From contig VXWP01000091.1 of NCBI GenBank assembly GCA_009835325.1, positions 1-64,000 on the forward strand: a stretch of DNA of 64,000 bases. The letters are read 5' to 3'. The notes under the pieces are model-generated. The model had not been told where the DNA came from. It searched no databases and saw nothing but the letters and a program-made list of their open reading frames with translations. A program made the position numbers and the translations under genes. Shown one piece after another: positions 1 through 8,372 of this stretch (positions are counted from its first letter, which is position 1; the number at the start of each line of letters is the position of its first letter). This stretch comes from Gemmatimonadota bacterium. GTDB lineage: Bacteria > JAAXHH01.

Positions 1-18
1 ACGAAACGTGGACCTCCT

Positions 19-381
19 ATGACCAGCGACACCGATTTGAATAACGACTCTGTTCAGATACCGAACCCGCGTTTACCCGCCCATTGCCCGGGCTGTGCCT
101 CGGCCCTGAAGGTCACCCGCCTGGACTGCACCGAGTGCGATACGGCCGTGATCGGCGGCTTTCGCCTGCCGCCGCTGGCCCGGCTTGCCCCGGAGGATCA
201 GGCCTTCGTGCTCTGCTTCCTCCAGACCGGCGGCAATCTCAAGGACATGGCCGAACACTACGGCGTCTCCTACCCCACGCTGCGGAACCGCCTCGATGAC
301 CTGGTCGAGCATCTGGATTCGTTGGGGGCGGCGGATCGGCCAGAGGAAGAACTCGGCGAAGCAAGTAGCTTCTCGCAATAG
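19..381 (+). CDS. DUF2089 family zinc-ribbon/HTH regulator
   Basis: This 120-residue protein has the layout of DUF2089 proteins. An N-terminal zinc ribbon has Cys pairs CPGC (about residues 23-26) and CTEC (about 37-40). It is followed by the RLPPLARLAPEDQAF segment and a helix-turn-helix (GGNLKDMAEHYGVSYPTLRNRLDDL, about residues 71-95, seen in two halves). The family is thought to bind DNA; no target is known. The next gene starts 17 bases downstream, so it probably heads a three-gene operon with two membrane proteins and may sense or regulate them. Confidence 0.85.
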   Translation: MTSDTDLNNDSVQIPNPRLPAHCPGCASALKVTRLDCTECDTAVIGGFRLPPLARLAPEDQAFVLCFLQTGGNLKDMAEHYGVSYPTLRNRLDDLVEHLDSLGAADRPEEELGEASSFSQ

Positions 382-398
382 ATAGAAGGACGCCAGTC

Positions 399-1409
399 TT
401 GGACGCTTCCCACACCCTCGATTCCCACACACGCGAGTCTTCCGTCCGGCGCACGTGGCTGTTCAATCCCTTCCACTACCTGGCCGGCGGTCCGGCGCTG
501 GCCTGGGGACTGGCATGCATCATCTTGACCGCCTGGCTCGGTGGCGCATTCGATTACCGTTACACGGGCACGCTTTCCTTCCAGCTTTCGACACCGACGC
601 CAATCTGGCTCGCCATAGCGCAGGGCCTTATGGCGTGGATCGTACCCAGCGCCCTGCTCTACCTTACCGGGCGCGGTCTCAGCCGTAGCCGCGTACGCCT
701 CATCGACGTCTTCGGCACCCAGGCCCTGGCCCGTGCGCCTGGACTGCTCGTGGCCCTGATCGTGATTTCGCCGCCCTTTCGCGACCTCACGACCTCTCTG
801 ATTGCCCAGGGCGCCTCGCACTTCTCGGTCGCACAGCTTGCTGGCCTCACTGCGATGGGTACGGTGATGGTGTTGCTGCTGGTCTGGATCGTGCTTCTGA
901 TGTACCGAGGCTTTGCCGTGTCGTGCAATGTCGCCGGTGGCTGGGCGATCGGTGCATTCATCGCCGCCATCGCCGTGGGCGAGGTGGCCACCGGTGCGAC
1001 GGGACAGCTCCTGCAGGGCACCATCGCCCCTCAGCCCGTGGCCAGCGTACCCGTCCAGTCCGATCAGCACCATCGGGCCGCGCAGCTGGCCACACGGATC
1101 CTCGAGGGCCACGAACAGGGCCGCTTTGAAGCCCTGAGTACGGAGGAGGCCGCCGAGTACTTTCGCGTGGGCTTTACCGCGGAGGTACAGCGCCAGAACC
1201 ACCAGACCATCCGGTTTTTGTTCGGCGCCTTCGAGGGCCTGGACTACATCGAAACCCGATACATGGACAGCCAGCCGCACCTGCTGATCCACCGCTTCAA
1301 AGGCCGGTACGGGAATGCGTCCCGGCCACCCGAAGTGCGCGTCGTCCTCGACCGGGACGGCAGGCTGGCGGGTCTATGGATCAAACCCTGGCAGGATGAA
1401 ATGCTATGA
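399..1409 (+). CDS. Polytopic membrane protein with DUF3887-like C-terminal domain
   Basis: The TTG start is supported by AGAAGGA eight bases upstream. The 336-residue protein has about five hydrophobic segments between residues 25 and 205. A soluble C-terminal part (about 225-336) contains FEALSTEEAAEYF and ends in a VVLDRDGRLAGLWIKP strand pair, the style of DUF3887-like domains. The N-terminal half resembles Yip1-type membrane domains only loosely. The stop overlaps the start of the next gene (ATGA), so the two are translationally coupled. Substrate and role are unknown. Confidence 0.65.
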   Translation: MDASHTLDSHTRESSVRRTWLFNPFHYLAGGPALAWGLACIILTAWLGGAFDYRYTGTLSFQLSTPTPIWLAIAQGLMAWIVPSALLYLTGRGLSRSRVRLIDVFGTQALARAPGLLVALIVISPPFRDLTTSLIAQGASHFSVAQLAGLTAMGTVMVLLLVWIVLLMYRGFAVSCNVAGGWAIGAFIAAIAVGEVATGATGQLLQGTIAPQPVASVPVQSDQHHRAAQLATRILEGHEQGRFEALSTEEAAEYFRVGFTAEVQRQNHQTIRFLFGAFEGLDYIETRYMDSQPHLLIHRFKGRYGNASRPPEVRVVLDRDGRLAGLWIKPWQDEML

Positions 1410-1867
1410 GCAACTATCGCCACACCCAGTTCGGCACGGTCAACGTCGTCATCATTATCGCCATCCTGCCGCTGGTCATTCTGCCCGCGTGGATGGCCGG
1501 AGCGGCACCCCTCGTGTGGATGATATTGGTTTTCCTGCTCGGTGTCCTGGCGCTGTTCCACAACCTGACCGTCACGATCGATGGCCAGGACCTGCGCATC
1601 AGTTTCGGCATCGGCCTGATCCGGAAGCGGTTCGCCCTGGATCAGATCGAGTCCTGCCAACCGGTCAGGAACTCCTGGCTTTATGGTTGGGGGATCCGGC
1701 TTACGCCGCGGGGCTGGCTATACAACGTGTCGGGACTGGAGGCGGTGGAACTGAAGATGAAGAACGGCAAGACCTGCCGCATCGGGACGGACGAGCCCAG
1801 GGTCCTGGCCGCTGCGCTTGAGGGGGCGCTGGAAAGGTTGGACAACTCGAGTAATGCGTCGGAGTGA
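1406..1867 (+). CDS. Small membrane protein with PH-like domain
   Basis: The start overlaps the preceding stop by four bases. The 153-residue product has two closely spaced hydrophobic segments (about residues 12-50). A beta-rich domain follows, with a GIGLIRKRF segment and the sequence GWGIRLTPRG followed by YNVSGLEAVEL and the IGTDEP turn. That pattern is typical of uncharacterised bacterial PH-like membrane proteins. It closes the DUF2089 operon. Function is unknown; a role in envelope homeostasis is only a guess from the context. Confidence 0.65.
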   Translation: MSNYRHTQFGTVNVVIIIAILPLVILPAWMAGAAPLVWMILVFLLGVLALFHNLTVTIDGQDLRISFGIGLIRKRFALDQIESCQPVRNSWLYGWGIRLTPRGWLYNVSGLEAVELKMKNGKTCRIGTDEPRVLAAALEGALERLDNSSNASE

Positions 1868-1939
1868 GATGTTGAACGGGCTACCCTGAGTCTCAAGAAA
1901 ATGCAGAACGCGGCTCCCGTGCGTCGCTGGCCTGGACGG

Positions 1940-2122
1940 TCATGCGGAAGGAAGCGGGTTTTTCCATGCGTACCAGACTTTATCCTGATATCCGTTCTTC
2001 AGTCTGATCTCGACCTCAATACCAAGCACCTCAATCTCTTCGTCGGTCAACAGATCCAGTATTTTGCTTTTCAGTATCTCGGCCTTTCGTGGGTCAATCA
2101 GCCGACCTTTCTCGTCTACCAT
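1940..2122 (-). CDS. Small hypothetical protein (60 aa)
   Basis: This is a 60-residue charged protein (starts MVDEKGRLIDPRKAE) with one helical stretch around KSKILDLLTDEEIEVL and an aromatic C-terminal region. AAGGAG lies seven bases before the ATG, which supports it over the plus-strand frame covering the same DNA. The upstream 36-residue ORF ends 12 bases before this start and its stop lies at the ribosome binding site, so the two look co-translated. I do not recognise the family. Confidence 0.6.
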   Translation of the reverse strand: MVDEKGRLIDPRKAEILKSKILDLLTDEEIEVLGIEVEIRLKNGYQDKVWYAWKNPLPSA

Positions 2123-2134
2123 AGGAATACTCCT

Positions 2135-2245
2135 TCAACCCCGCCAATGTTGGAATATGATGGTTATTAGCCCGCCGATGATCGCAGTTCCCAGTCCATA
2201 GACTACCCTCCGCAGGAATTGAAACTCGGCATCAAACTCCGACAT
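2135..2245 (-). CDS. Tiny single-pass membrane peptide (36 aa)
   Basis: An ATG at 2245 opens a 36-codon frame reading MSEFDAEFQFLRR, then a hydrophobic segment (VVYGLGTAIIGGLITIIF), then QHWRG and a stop. The stop overlaps the Shine-Dalgarno of the following 60-residue gene, the geometry of a coupled pair. The ribosome binding site of this ORF is poor: AGAGG touches the ATG, and the in-frame upstream region has no other start before a TAA. A small membrane peptide plus cytosolic partner is plausible but unrecognised. Confidence 0.4.
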   Translation of the reverse strand: MSEFDAEFQFLRRVVYGLGTAIIGGLITIIFQHWRG

Positions 2246-2397
2246 CCTCTTGAATGGACATCCACACCGAAAGATCGGCGGCGCGATACACGCTTAAACT
2301 CGAATCCTCTATAGTAAATGGTCATAGGGAAAACGGATAATCTCGTGTTTTATCTTGCTGATAGTCTGTTAGCCGATCTACAACACTGGAGCGTAAC

Positions 2398-2634
2398 GTG
2401 CCTAAAGTCAACGCCAGGCGACGGATCACGCTTCCGGCGGATCAGTGCCGTTTAGTCGGCATCAAGCCAGGCGACGAGTGTCTGAGCTTCGTGGCCGACG
2501 GACGAATTACCATAGTCCGCCAAGAGCCCGGAAGCGCCTGGGGATGCCTGATGCATCTCGTAGGCGATCCGACGGTTTCAGATGAGGAATCGCGTCAGGA
2601 CGCGATAGAAGGAAAGCAGGACCAGACACCTTGA
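2398..2634 (+). CDS. vapB: AbrB/MazE-type antitoxin (VapB-like)
   Basis: The product has 78 residues from a GTG start. The N-terminus (MPKVNARRRITLPADQCRLV, then GIKPGDE) is a SpoVT/AbrB swapped-hairpin DNA-binding motif. The acidic C-terminal tail should bind and neutralise the toxin. It overlaps the downstream PIN-domain gene by four bases (TTGA), as in vapBC operons. Such pairs usually autoregulate; no clear operator was identified in the roughly 150-base upstream gap. Confidence 0.85.
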   Translation: MPKVNARRRITLPADQCRLVGIKPGDECLSFVADGRITIVRQEPGSAWGCLMHLVGDPTVSDEESRQDAIEGKQDQTP

Positions 2635-3032
2635 TCGCCATCGACACCAATGTCCTGCTGCGCTATCTTCTGAGAGATGAGGAGGGTCAAGCTGCACGTG
2701 CGCGTCGCGTGATTGAAGGCGGCGAGCGCGTGCTCATTACGGACGTTGTACTGGCGGAAACGGTGTGGACGTTAGCCGACCGCCGGTATCGCGCGACCCG
2801 GGCCGACCTGATCGATCTGGTCAATAACCTGCTGCAAGACGCAAATCTGTGCTTTGAGGATGACGAGGTGGTCTGGAGCGCCCTGCAGGCCTATCGCAGG
2901 ACGGAGGCGGACTTCGCCGATTCCCTGATCGTGTGCAAGGCAGAAAAGCTGGCTGTCGCGGGCGACGAGTTGAGCGCTGTTTACACCTTCGATGACGTCG
3001 CTTTGCAATTGCCCGGTACTGCAAAGCCTTAG
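2631..3032 (+). CDS. vapC: PIN-domain ribonuclease toxin VapC
   Basis: This 133-residue PIN-domain protein starts with TTG overlapping the antitoxin stop. The acidic Mg2+-binding residues expected for a PIN nuclease are present: Asp5 (MIAIDTNVLLRYL), Glu43 (LAETVW), Asp94/Asp97 (ADFADSLI) and Asp121 (TFDD). The gene looks intact and the residues suggest an active enzyme. VapC toxins cut tRNA or rRNA when the antitoxin is lost; the target here cannot be read from sequence. Confidence 0.9.
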   Translation: MIAIDTNVLLRYLLRDEEGQAARARRVIEGGERVLITDVVLAETVWTLADRRYRATRADLIDLVNNLLQDANLCFEDDEVVWSALQAYRRTEADFADSLIVCKAEKLAVAGDELSAVYTFDDVALQLPGTAKP

Positions 3033-3060
3033 TACATTTCCGATTCCCTACCGATACCCC

Positions 3061-3837
3061 TCACCCCACCCCCACTTCAATCCCGATCGGACAGTGGTCC
3101 GACCCCATGACGTCCGGCATGATCCACGCGTTGGAGACTGAGGGCATCAGATCCTCGGTTACGTAGAAGTAATCGATGCGCCAGCCCACGTTCCGCTTTC
3201 TCGCTCCGGACATAAGGTGCCACCAGGTGTAGTTGTCCGGCCCTTCGTCGAATTGCCGGAATGTATCTACATAGCCCATATCAACGATCTTGTCGATCCA
3301 CTCGCGTTCCATGGGAAGGAACCCGGAGATCTTCTCGTTGTCCTTGGGGCGGGCGAGGTCGATCGCTTTGTGGGCCGTGTTCACGTCGCCGCATATGACG
3401 AGTTTTTTACCATCCGCACGGAGCGATTCCCAGTGGGCCAGGATGGCTGCGTAAAAGTCCATTTTGTACTGAAGCCGTTGGGCGTTCTGCTTGCCATTCG
3501 GGAAGTACACGTTGAACAGGGTGAAATCGGGGTATTCCAGCACCAGGGTCCGGCCTTCCGAATCGAACCGCTCTTCGCCGAACCCCTTCTCGACGCTGAT
3601 GGGTTCGTGGCGCGTGTAGACACCAACGCCGCTGTATCCTTTTTTCTCCGCTTCCGACCAGTAGCTCGTGTATCCTTCGACATCCGTGATCTTGGCGTCC
3701 AGTTGCGATTCCTGGGACTTGGTTTCCTGGATGCACAGGATGTCCGGCGCCTCCCCCTGGAACCACTCGATGAAGCCCTTCTTCGTCACCGCCCTTACCC
3801 CGTTCACGTTCCAGCTCAACAGATTCCATGAAGACAT
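3061..3837 (-). CDS. xth: Exodeoxyribonuclease III (AP endonuclease)
   Basis: This 258-residue protein is of ExoIII/endonuclease-exonuclease-phosphatase type: SWNVNGVRA with Asn10, IQETK with Glu38, a CGDVNTAH motif and a C-terminal GSDHCPI with the catalytic Asp-His. It would nick abasic sites and degrade 3' ends in base excision repair. The ATG at 3837 was chosen because AGGAAAGG lies about eight bases upstream. A GTG at 3846 overlapping the preceding stop (GTGA) would add three residues but leaves no room for a ribosome binding site. It is coupled to the topoisomerase gene. Confidence 0.93.
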   Translation of the reverse strand: MSSWNLLSWNVNGVRAVTKKGFIEWFQGEAPDILCIQETKSQESQLDAKITDVEGYTSYWSEAEKKGYSGVGVYTRHEPISVEKGFGEERFDSEGRTLVLEYPDFTLFNVYFPNGKQNAQRLQYKMDFYAAILAHWESLRADGKKLVICGDVNTAHKAIDLARPKDNEKISGFLPMEREWIDKIVDMGYVDTFRQFDEGPDNYTWWHLMSGARKRNVGWRIDYFYVTEDLMPSVSNAWIMPDVMGSDHCPIGIEVGVG

Positions 3838-3842
3838 GAAGA

Positions 3843-6038
3843 TCACCTTTCCTGGTTGATACTGTTATTGGTCACAAACTCCACATCCGCGACATCCGTC
3901 CGCTCGATCCGGTCGCCTCTCGCACGATGGCTTCGGATGGGAAAATCGTCCGCTTTTAGGTACTCGCGGGTTTCCTCCTCGGCCTTCGCGTCCAGAACTT
4001 TCATTACGATCTCCGGGTCGGCGTCCGCCGTGAAATCCAGCAACTCCGAATCCCCCGGCACGAGTTCGTAGAGCTGGTTGATCCGGCAGCGGTCCATGGT
4101 GCAGCGCTTGATGCAGGCGAAGCCTTCTAGATCGCGGTAGGCGACCGTGAACACGCGGCCCGGTTCCTCCATGGCGCAGTACAGGATATCGAGATCGACG
4201 TACATTTTGTCAAGGGTATTGTGGACGCCCGCGACGCCGCCGGAGCGCACGATCACGACCCGGTCGTAGAGGGAGACGTTGAAGAGTGGCCGGCCGCTCT
4301 CGATGGTGTAGCCCATGTACCCGGATTCGGTGTCGTAACGGAGCACCAGGTCGCGGGCTGCGGCGTCGCGTTCCTGCACCGGCGTGAAGGGCTTGACCTC
4401 CGAACGGCGAGGATGCTCATCGCGGTAGGTGCGGATGAGCTGCTCCAGGAAAGCGATGGCGAAATCCGTCAGGTGATAAAGATTATGTAGCACCGTCCTG
4501 AGCTGGCCTTCGATCTCCCGCATCTCGGATTCGGCCCGGTCGATACCGTACCGGGTGATGCGATAGATCGGTATGTCGAGGAGCCGGTCCAGGTCCTCCT
4601 TCGTCAGGTTGTCGGCCGTAATGATGTCTTCCACGGCGGCCATGCGCCGCGTCGCGGTCAGCTCGTGCCGGATCGCCGCCAGCAGCGACCGCACCAGGCG
4701 TCGATGCGGCTCCGGTCCGTGGCCGACCGCGTCCAGGTTCCGGGCGATCATCTCGCGGCTCGGTCCGTAGTGCTCGAAATCCAGGCTGCGGTAGACGGTC
4801 GTCAGCAGGCTGCGGGCCGCGTCGCGGATCTCCGGCGGCGCCTCGTTGAGTTCGATCATACCCCGGTCCACGGCGCGGGCCGTGGTCGAAACCGGGCTAT
4901 ACTTCGCGATAGCCTCGCGCACGGCGGCGTATACACCCTCGATGTGGTCGACATCCTCGATATCCTTGTATATACGGTTTTCGATGAAGACCTGCTCGAG
5001 TCTCCGGGCGCGGAGCTGGGCGCGCAGATCCCGCTCCTCGATCTTCAGTTCCGCTTCGAGGATCTCCCTCAGCCGGGTCGTGCTGTGGCGGATCATGTCC
5101 GTCACGGTCATCACGCGGGGATGGCCGTCGCTAATGACCAGCAGGTTGGCGGCGAGGGCGACCTCGCAGGACGTGAAGGCGTAGAGGCCCTGCAGGATGT
5201 CGTTGATGTCCGCGGTTTCCGCGCCGGGTTTCGTCCGGATCTCGATCTCCACGCCGTCGGTGGTATAGTCGGTCAGTCCGGACACCGCGATGCGCTTCGA
5301 GCGGGACGCCTCCTCTATGGATTTCATCAGGCTTTCCGTCGTCTCGCCGAAGGGCAGCGCGCGGACCATGACCACGCCATCGTCCCTGGGCTCAAGCCGC
5401 GCACGGGTATACACGCGCCCGTTTCCGTCCTCGTATTCGCTCACGTCCATGAGCCCGCCGGTGGGGAAGTCGGGGTACAGGTGGAAGGGCTCGCCCTTGA
5501 GGCAGGACACCTGGGCTTCCATGACCTCGATGGGGTTGTGGGGCAGGATGCGGGTGGACATGCCCACGGCGATGCCTTCGGCGCCGAGGATGAGCGCCAC
5601 CGGTACCTTGGCCGGGAAGACCACGGGTTCGCGGGCGCGCCCGTCGTAGGAGTCCACGTACTCGGTGATTTCCGGGCTGAGCAGCACTTCCCGGGCGAGG
5701 GGCGTGAGCCGGCATTCGATGTAGCGCGCGGCCGAGGCCTGGCCGCCCGTGAGCACCGAGCCGAAATTGCCCTGCTTGTCGATGAACAGGTCCTTGTTGG
5801 CGAGCGAGACCAGGGCGCCGAAGATGGACTGGTCCCCGTGGGGATGAAACCGCATGGTCTGGCCGACGACGTTGGCCACCTTGTGGTACTTGCCGTCGTC
5901 GATCTCGAAGAGGGTATGCAGGATGCGGCGCTGAACGGGCTTCAGGCCGTCGTCGATCTCCGGAATCGCCCGGTTCTTGACGACGTAGGTGGCGTATTCG
6001 AGGAAGTAGCGGTCGTATAGGGTTTCGACGTCGGCCAA
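3843..6038 (-). CDS. parC: Type IIA topoisomerase A subunit (ParC/GyrA-like)
   Basis: The protein has 731 residues with an apparent TTG start. The N-terminus carries DYF-type helix residues (YDRYFLEYATYVV), DGLKPVQRRIL and the catalytic Tyr106 in AARYIECRL. The short C-terminal region lacks a clear GyrA box, which favours topoisomerase IV-like ParC over GyrA. The quinolone-region motif reads HPHGDQSIFG, with Gln and Gly at the positions of E. coli GyrA Ser83 and Asp87. A charged segment around residues 385-460 looks like an insertion in the coiled-coil/tower region. No B subunit lies beside it; exonuclease III follows in the same operon. Confidence 0.85.
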   Translation of the reverse strand: MADVETLYDRYFLEYATYVVKNRAIPEIDDGLKPVQRRILHTLFEIDDGKYHKVANVVGQTMRFHPHGDQSIFGALVSLANKDLFIDKQGNFGSVLTGGQASAARYIECRLTPLAREVLLSPEITEYVDSYDGRAREPVVFPAKVPVALILGAEGIAVGMSTRILPHNPIEVMEAQVSCLKGEPFHLYPDFPTGGLMDVSEYEDGNGRVYTRARLEPRDDGVVMVRALPFGETTESLMKSIEEASRSKRIAVSGLTDYTTDGVEIEIRTKPGAETADINDILQGLYAFTSCEVALAANLLVISDGHPRVMTVTDMIRHSTTRLREILEAELKIEERDLRAQLRARRLEQVFIENRIYKDIEDVDHIEGVYAAVREAIAKYSPVSTTARAVDRGMIELNEAPPEIRDAARSLLTTVYRSLDFEHYGPSREMIARNLDAVGHGPEPHRRLVRSLLAAIRHELTATRRMAAVEDIITADNLTKEDLDRLLDIPIYRITRYGIDRAESEMREIEGQLRTVLHNLYHLTDFAIAFLEQLIRTYRDEHPRRSEVKPFTPVQERDAAARDLVLRYDTESGYMGYTIESGRPLFNVSLYDRVVIVRSGGVAGVHNTLDKMYVDLDILYCAMEEPGRVFTVAYRDLEGFACIKRCTMDRCRINQLYELVPGDSELLDFTADADPEIVMKVLDAKAEEETREYLKADDFPIRSHRARGDRIERTDVADVEFVTNNSINQER

Positions 6039-6370
6039 GATCGGACCCCGGCAGTGGCAGGAACACGTATCGGTTTCCGTACGAATGCGACCCGGAATCT
6101 GTACCGGCGCGCATCAGATTCCGGGGGAATAAAGCAATCGCTGCATTGAACTTATACGTTTCAGGAACGGATTACAATACATTTGTACCGGTGTCATGCG
6201 GTAAGGGTTGCCCGCGGATGCCTTCGCGTGCATAATGGACGAGGTTGTGCGTGGTGTTCCCGCCACCAAACCCTGGGACCTGTCAAACCGTTCAGAATCC
6301 CGTCGAACCGGCCAGCCACCGGCCGACGACCGGAACGAACGACCGAGACCAACCAAGGAGCGATATTCCC
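6039..6370. promoter_or_regulatory. Divergent intergenic region, topoisomerase versus MBL gene
   Basis: This 332-base gap separates the minus-strand topoisomerase from the plus-strand metallo-beta-lactamase gene. On the minus strand a weak promoter-like pair, TTGTAA (6172-6177) and TATAAG (6151-6156), is spaced 15 bases apart, shorter than ideal. The plus-strand gene has AAGGAG at 6355-6360. Open frames here have no recognisable protein character. I see no repeat or RNA gene. Confidence 0.3.
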
Positions 6371-8230
6371 ATGCCTTCCCATTGGGAACGAATTGAAGAA
6401 GGAATCTACCGATTTCAGGACAGCTGCATCGTCTATGCCGTCGAAGGACCGGAGGGGGTCGTGCTGGTCAACGCCGGCACCGGCGAGGCTGTGGACCACC
6501 TCGACGAAATCGCGGGCGGCAGGCCGGTGACGGTCCTCCTCACTCACCACTTCCGCGACCACACGGACGGCGCCATAAGGTTGCGCGAGAAGGGGGTCCG
6601 GATACTCGGACCATACTGGGACCAGGAGTATCTCGTCGACCCGGAACAGCACTTCCGCGAACGTCAGCACTGGAACTCCTACGACAACCGCTGGGACCGC
6701 TTCTCGCCCGTCCGGCCCGTGCCGGTCGACGGCTGGATGATGGATTACGAGACGCGGGACATCGCGGGGCTGTCGTGGGAGGTCGTGCCCACGCCCGGCA
6801 TGACCAACGGCGCGAGCAGCTACGTCGTGACCATCGGCGGCAGGCGCATCGGGTTCGTCGGCGAGGTGATCTGCGGGACCGGGAAGACGACCCGCCTGGC
6901 GCCCCTTCAGTACAACTACAACGACTACACCGGCGCGTGGAACCTGTACCACGCCGTCAACCGCCTGCTCGCTAACGGGGCGGGCCGTCTGCTCCCGAGC
7001 CTGGGGGACCCGGTGGACGACCCGGCCGGCGCCATCGCGGCTTTCAAGGCGAACCTGAAGCGCCTCGAGGAGATCCAGCCCGGCGTCGCCGAACCGATGG
7101 AGGATACGGACGAGGACGATATCGAAGAGGTTCTGCCCCACCTGTACCGCTCGAAGTACGCCGGGGCGGAGACCCATTTCGTGATCAGCGACACGGGCAA
7201 GGTCATGTCCATCGACTACGGCTACAACGTGAGGACCGGGTTCCAGCCCGGCAAGTCGCACGTGTCCAACCGAAGGCCGATCCTCCACGGGATCAGCGGG
7301 CTCCGAAAGCGCTTCGGGATCGACCGGATCGACGCGACGCTCGTCTCCCATTTCCACGACGACCACGTCAACGGCATCCCCATGCTCCAGCGACTGTACG
7401 GGACGGAGGTCCTGGCGGGCGTGCAGTTCAGCGACCTCCTCGAGCACCCGGTGAAATACGACCGGCCCTGTCTCTGGCACGAGCCGATCCGGGTGGGCCG
7501 GCACATCCCCAACGGGACGACCGTCCACTGGGAGAACATCCCCATCACGCTCTATCCCATGTCGGGTCACACCCGCTTCGCCACCTTGATCTGCATGGAG
7601 ATCGACGGGACCCGCGTAGCCCATACGGGCGACCAGGCCTTCTTCAACACGGGGGGCGGCGTGGGCTACGAGGCCGGCGCGCGCATGTTCACCAACCACG
7701 TCTACAAGAACGGGCTCGACCTGGGGTGCTACAATCGGTTCCTGGAAGATCTGAAACGCTTCGAGCCCGAACTGGTGATCACGGGGCATACCCGTCCCTA
7801 CCGCACGTCCCCCGAATGGTACGCCGAGATCGGCCGAGCCGCGGAGGCCTTCGACGACGTGCACACCACGCTCATGCTGCTGGAGGACGACGATGCCCAC
7901 TTCGGCGCCGAGTCCCAGGGCGGCAAGCTGGTGCCGTACCGGGCCCACGCGCCCGAGGGCGGACCGATCGAGTTCAGCGGATGGGTGCTCAATCCCTTTC
8001 CCACGGAGCAGCCGGCCCGCATCCGGCTGGTGGGTCCCGAAGGCTGGCAGAGCGAGACGGCGACCCTGTCCCTGGGTCCGCGGGAACAGAAGGAGATCCG
8101 CCTGGTGCTGCACCTTCCGGAGGGCACGCAATGCCGGCGGCAGCCCGTGGCGCTGAACCTGACCGTGGGCGGGCGGCCCTTCGGGCAGGTGACCGAGGCC
8201 CTGGTGACGGTGGGGATGCCGAAGTGGTAG
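6371..8230 (+). CDS. Double metallo-beta-lactamase-fold hydrolase
   Basis: The product has 619 residues; ATG 6371 was chosen for AAGGAG ten bases upstream. There are two MBL domains. The second (about 265-480) is canonical: HFHDDH at 327-332, SGH at 398-400, TGD with Asp421 and TGH with His473. The first (about 1-240) is degenerate: HHFRDH at 59-64 lacks the second His, PGMT replaces PGHT at 142-145, and GE replaces GD near 164. A beta-rich tail of about 120 residues follows. The N-terminal domain may be structural. Substrate is unknown. A gap of about 140 bases separates it from the GH172 genes. Confidence 0.75.
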   Translation: MPSHWERIEEGIYRFQDSCIVYAVEGPEGVVLVNAGTGEAVDHLDEIAGGRPVTVLLTHHFRDHTDGAIRLREKGVRILGPYWDQEYLVDPEQHFRERQHWNSYDNRWDRFSPVRPVPVDGWMMDYETRDIAGLSWEVVPTPGMTNGASSYVVTIGGRRIGFVGEVICGTGKTTRLAPLQYNYNDYTGAWNLYHAVNRLLANGAGRLLPSLGDPVDDPAGAIAAFKANLKRLEEIQPGVAEPMEDTDEDDIEEVLPHLYRSKYAGAETHFVISDTGKVMSIDYGYNVRTGFQPGKSHVSNRRPILHGISGLRKRFGIDRIDATLVSHFHDDHVNGIPMLQRLYGTEVLAGVQFSDLLEHPVKYDRPCLWHEPIRVGRHIPNGTTVHWENIPITLYPMSGHTRFATLICMEIDGTRVAHTGDQAFFNTGGGVGYEAGARMFTNHVYKNGLDLGCYNRFLEDLKRFEPELVITGHTRPYRTSPEWYAEIGRAAEAFDDVHTTLMLLEDDDAHFGAESQGGKLVPYRAHAPEGGPIEFSGWVLNPFPTEQPARIRLVGPEGWQSETATLSLGPREQKEIRLVLHLPEGTQCRRQPVALNLTVGGRPFGQVTEALVTVGMPKW

Positions 8231-8372
8231 GTCCTGCGTGCCGGATCGAAGCGCGGCGATGTGGTGAAGCTGCCGAGGAGGTCGTGTATAAAGTTCAGTT
8301 ATTTCAATAAATTATAGCTGATATTCACGGAAGTTACAACTGGTATCGTCAACAACCCGAAAGGAAGAATCC

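Noticed and set aside
1901-2170. Plus-strand 89-codon frame over the small gene pair
   Set aside because: No ribosome binding site and no protein character. The minus-strand gene has AAGGAG at correct spacing.
4665-6020. Long plus-strand open frame (451 codons) opposite the topoisomerase
   Set aside because: It is a GC-rich antisense shadow with no recognisable motif, while the minus strand encodes a clear ParC/GyrA protein.
6194-8131. Long minus-strand open frame (645 codons) opposite the MBL gene
   Set aside because: The opposite strand has two MBL domains and a good ribosome binding site. The antisense frame shows biased composition only.
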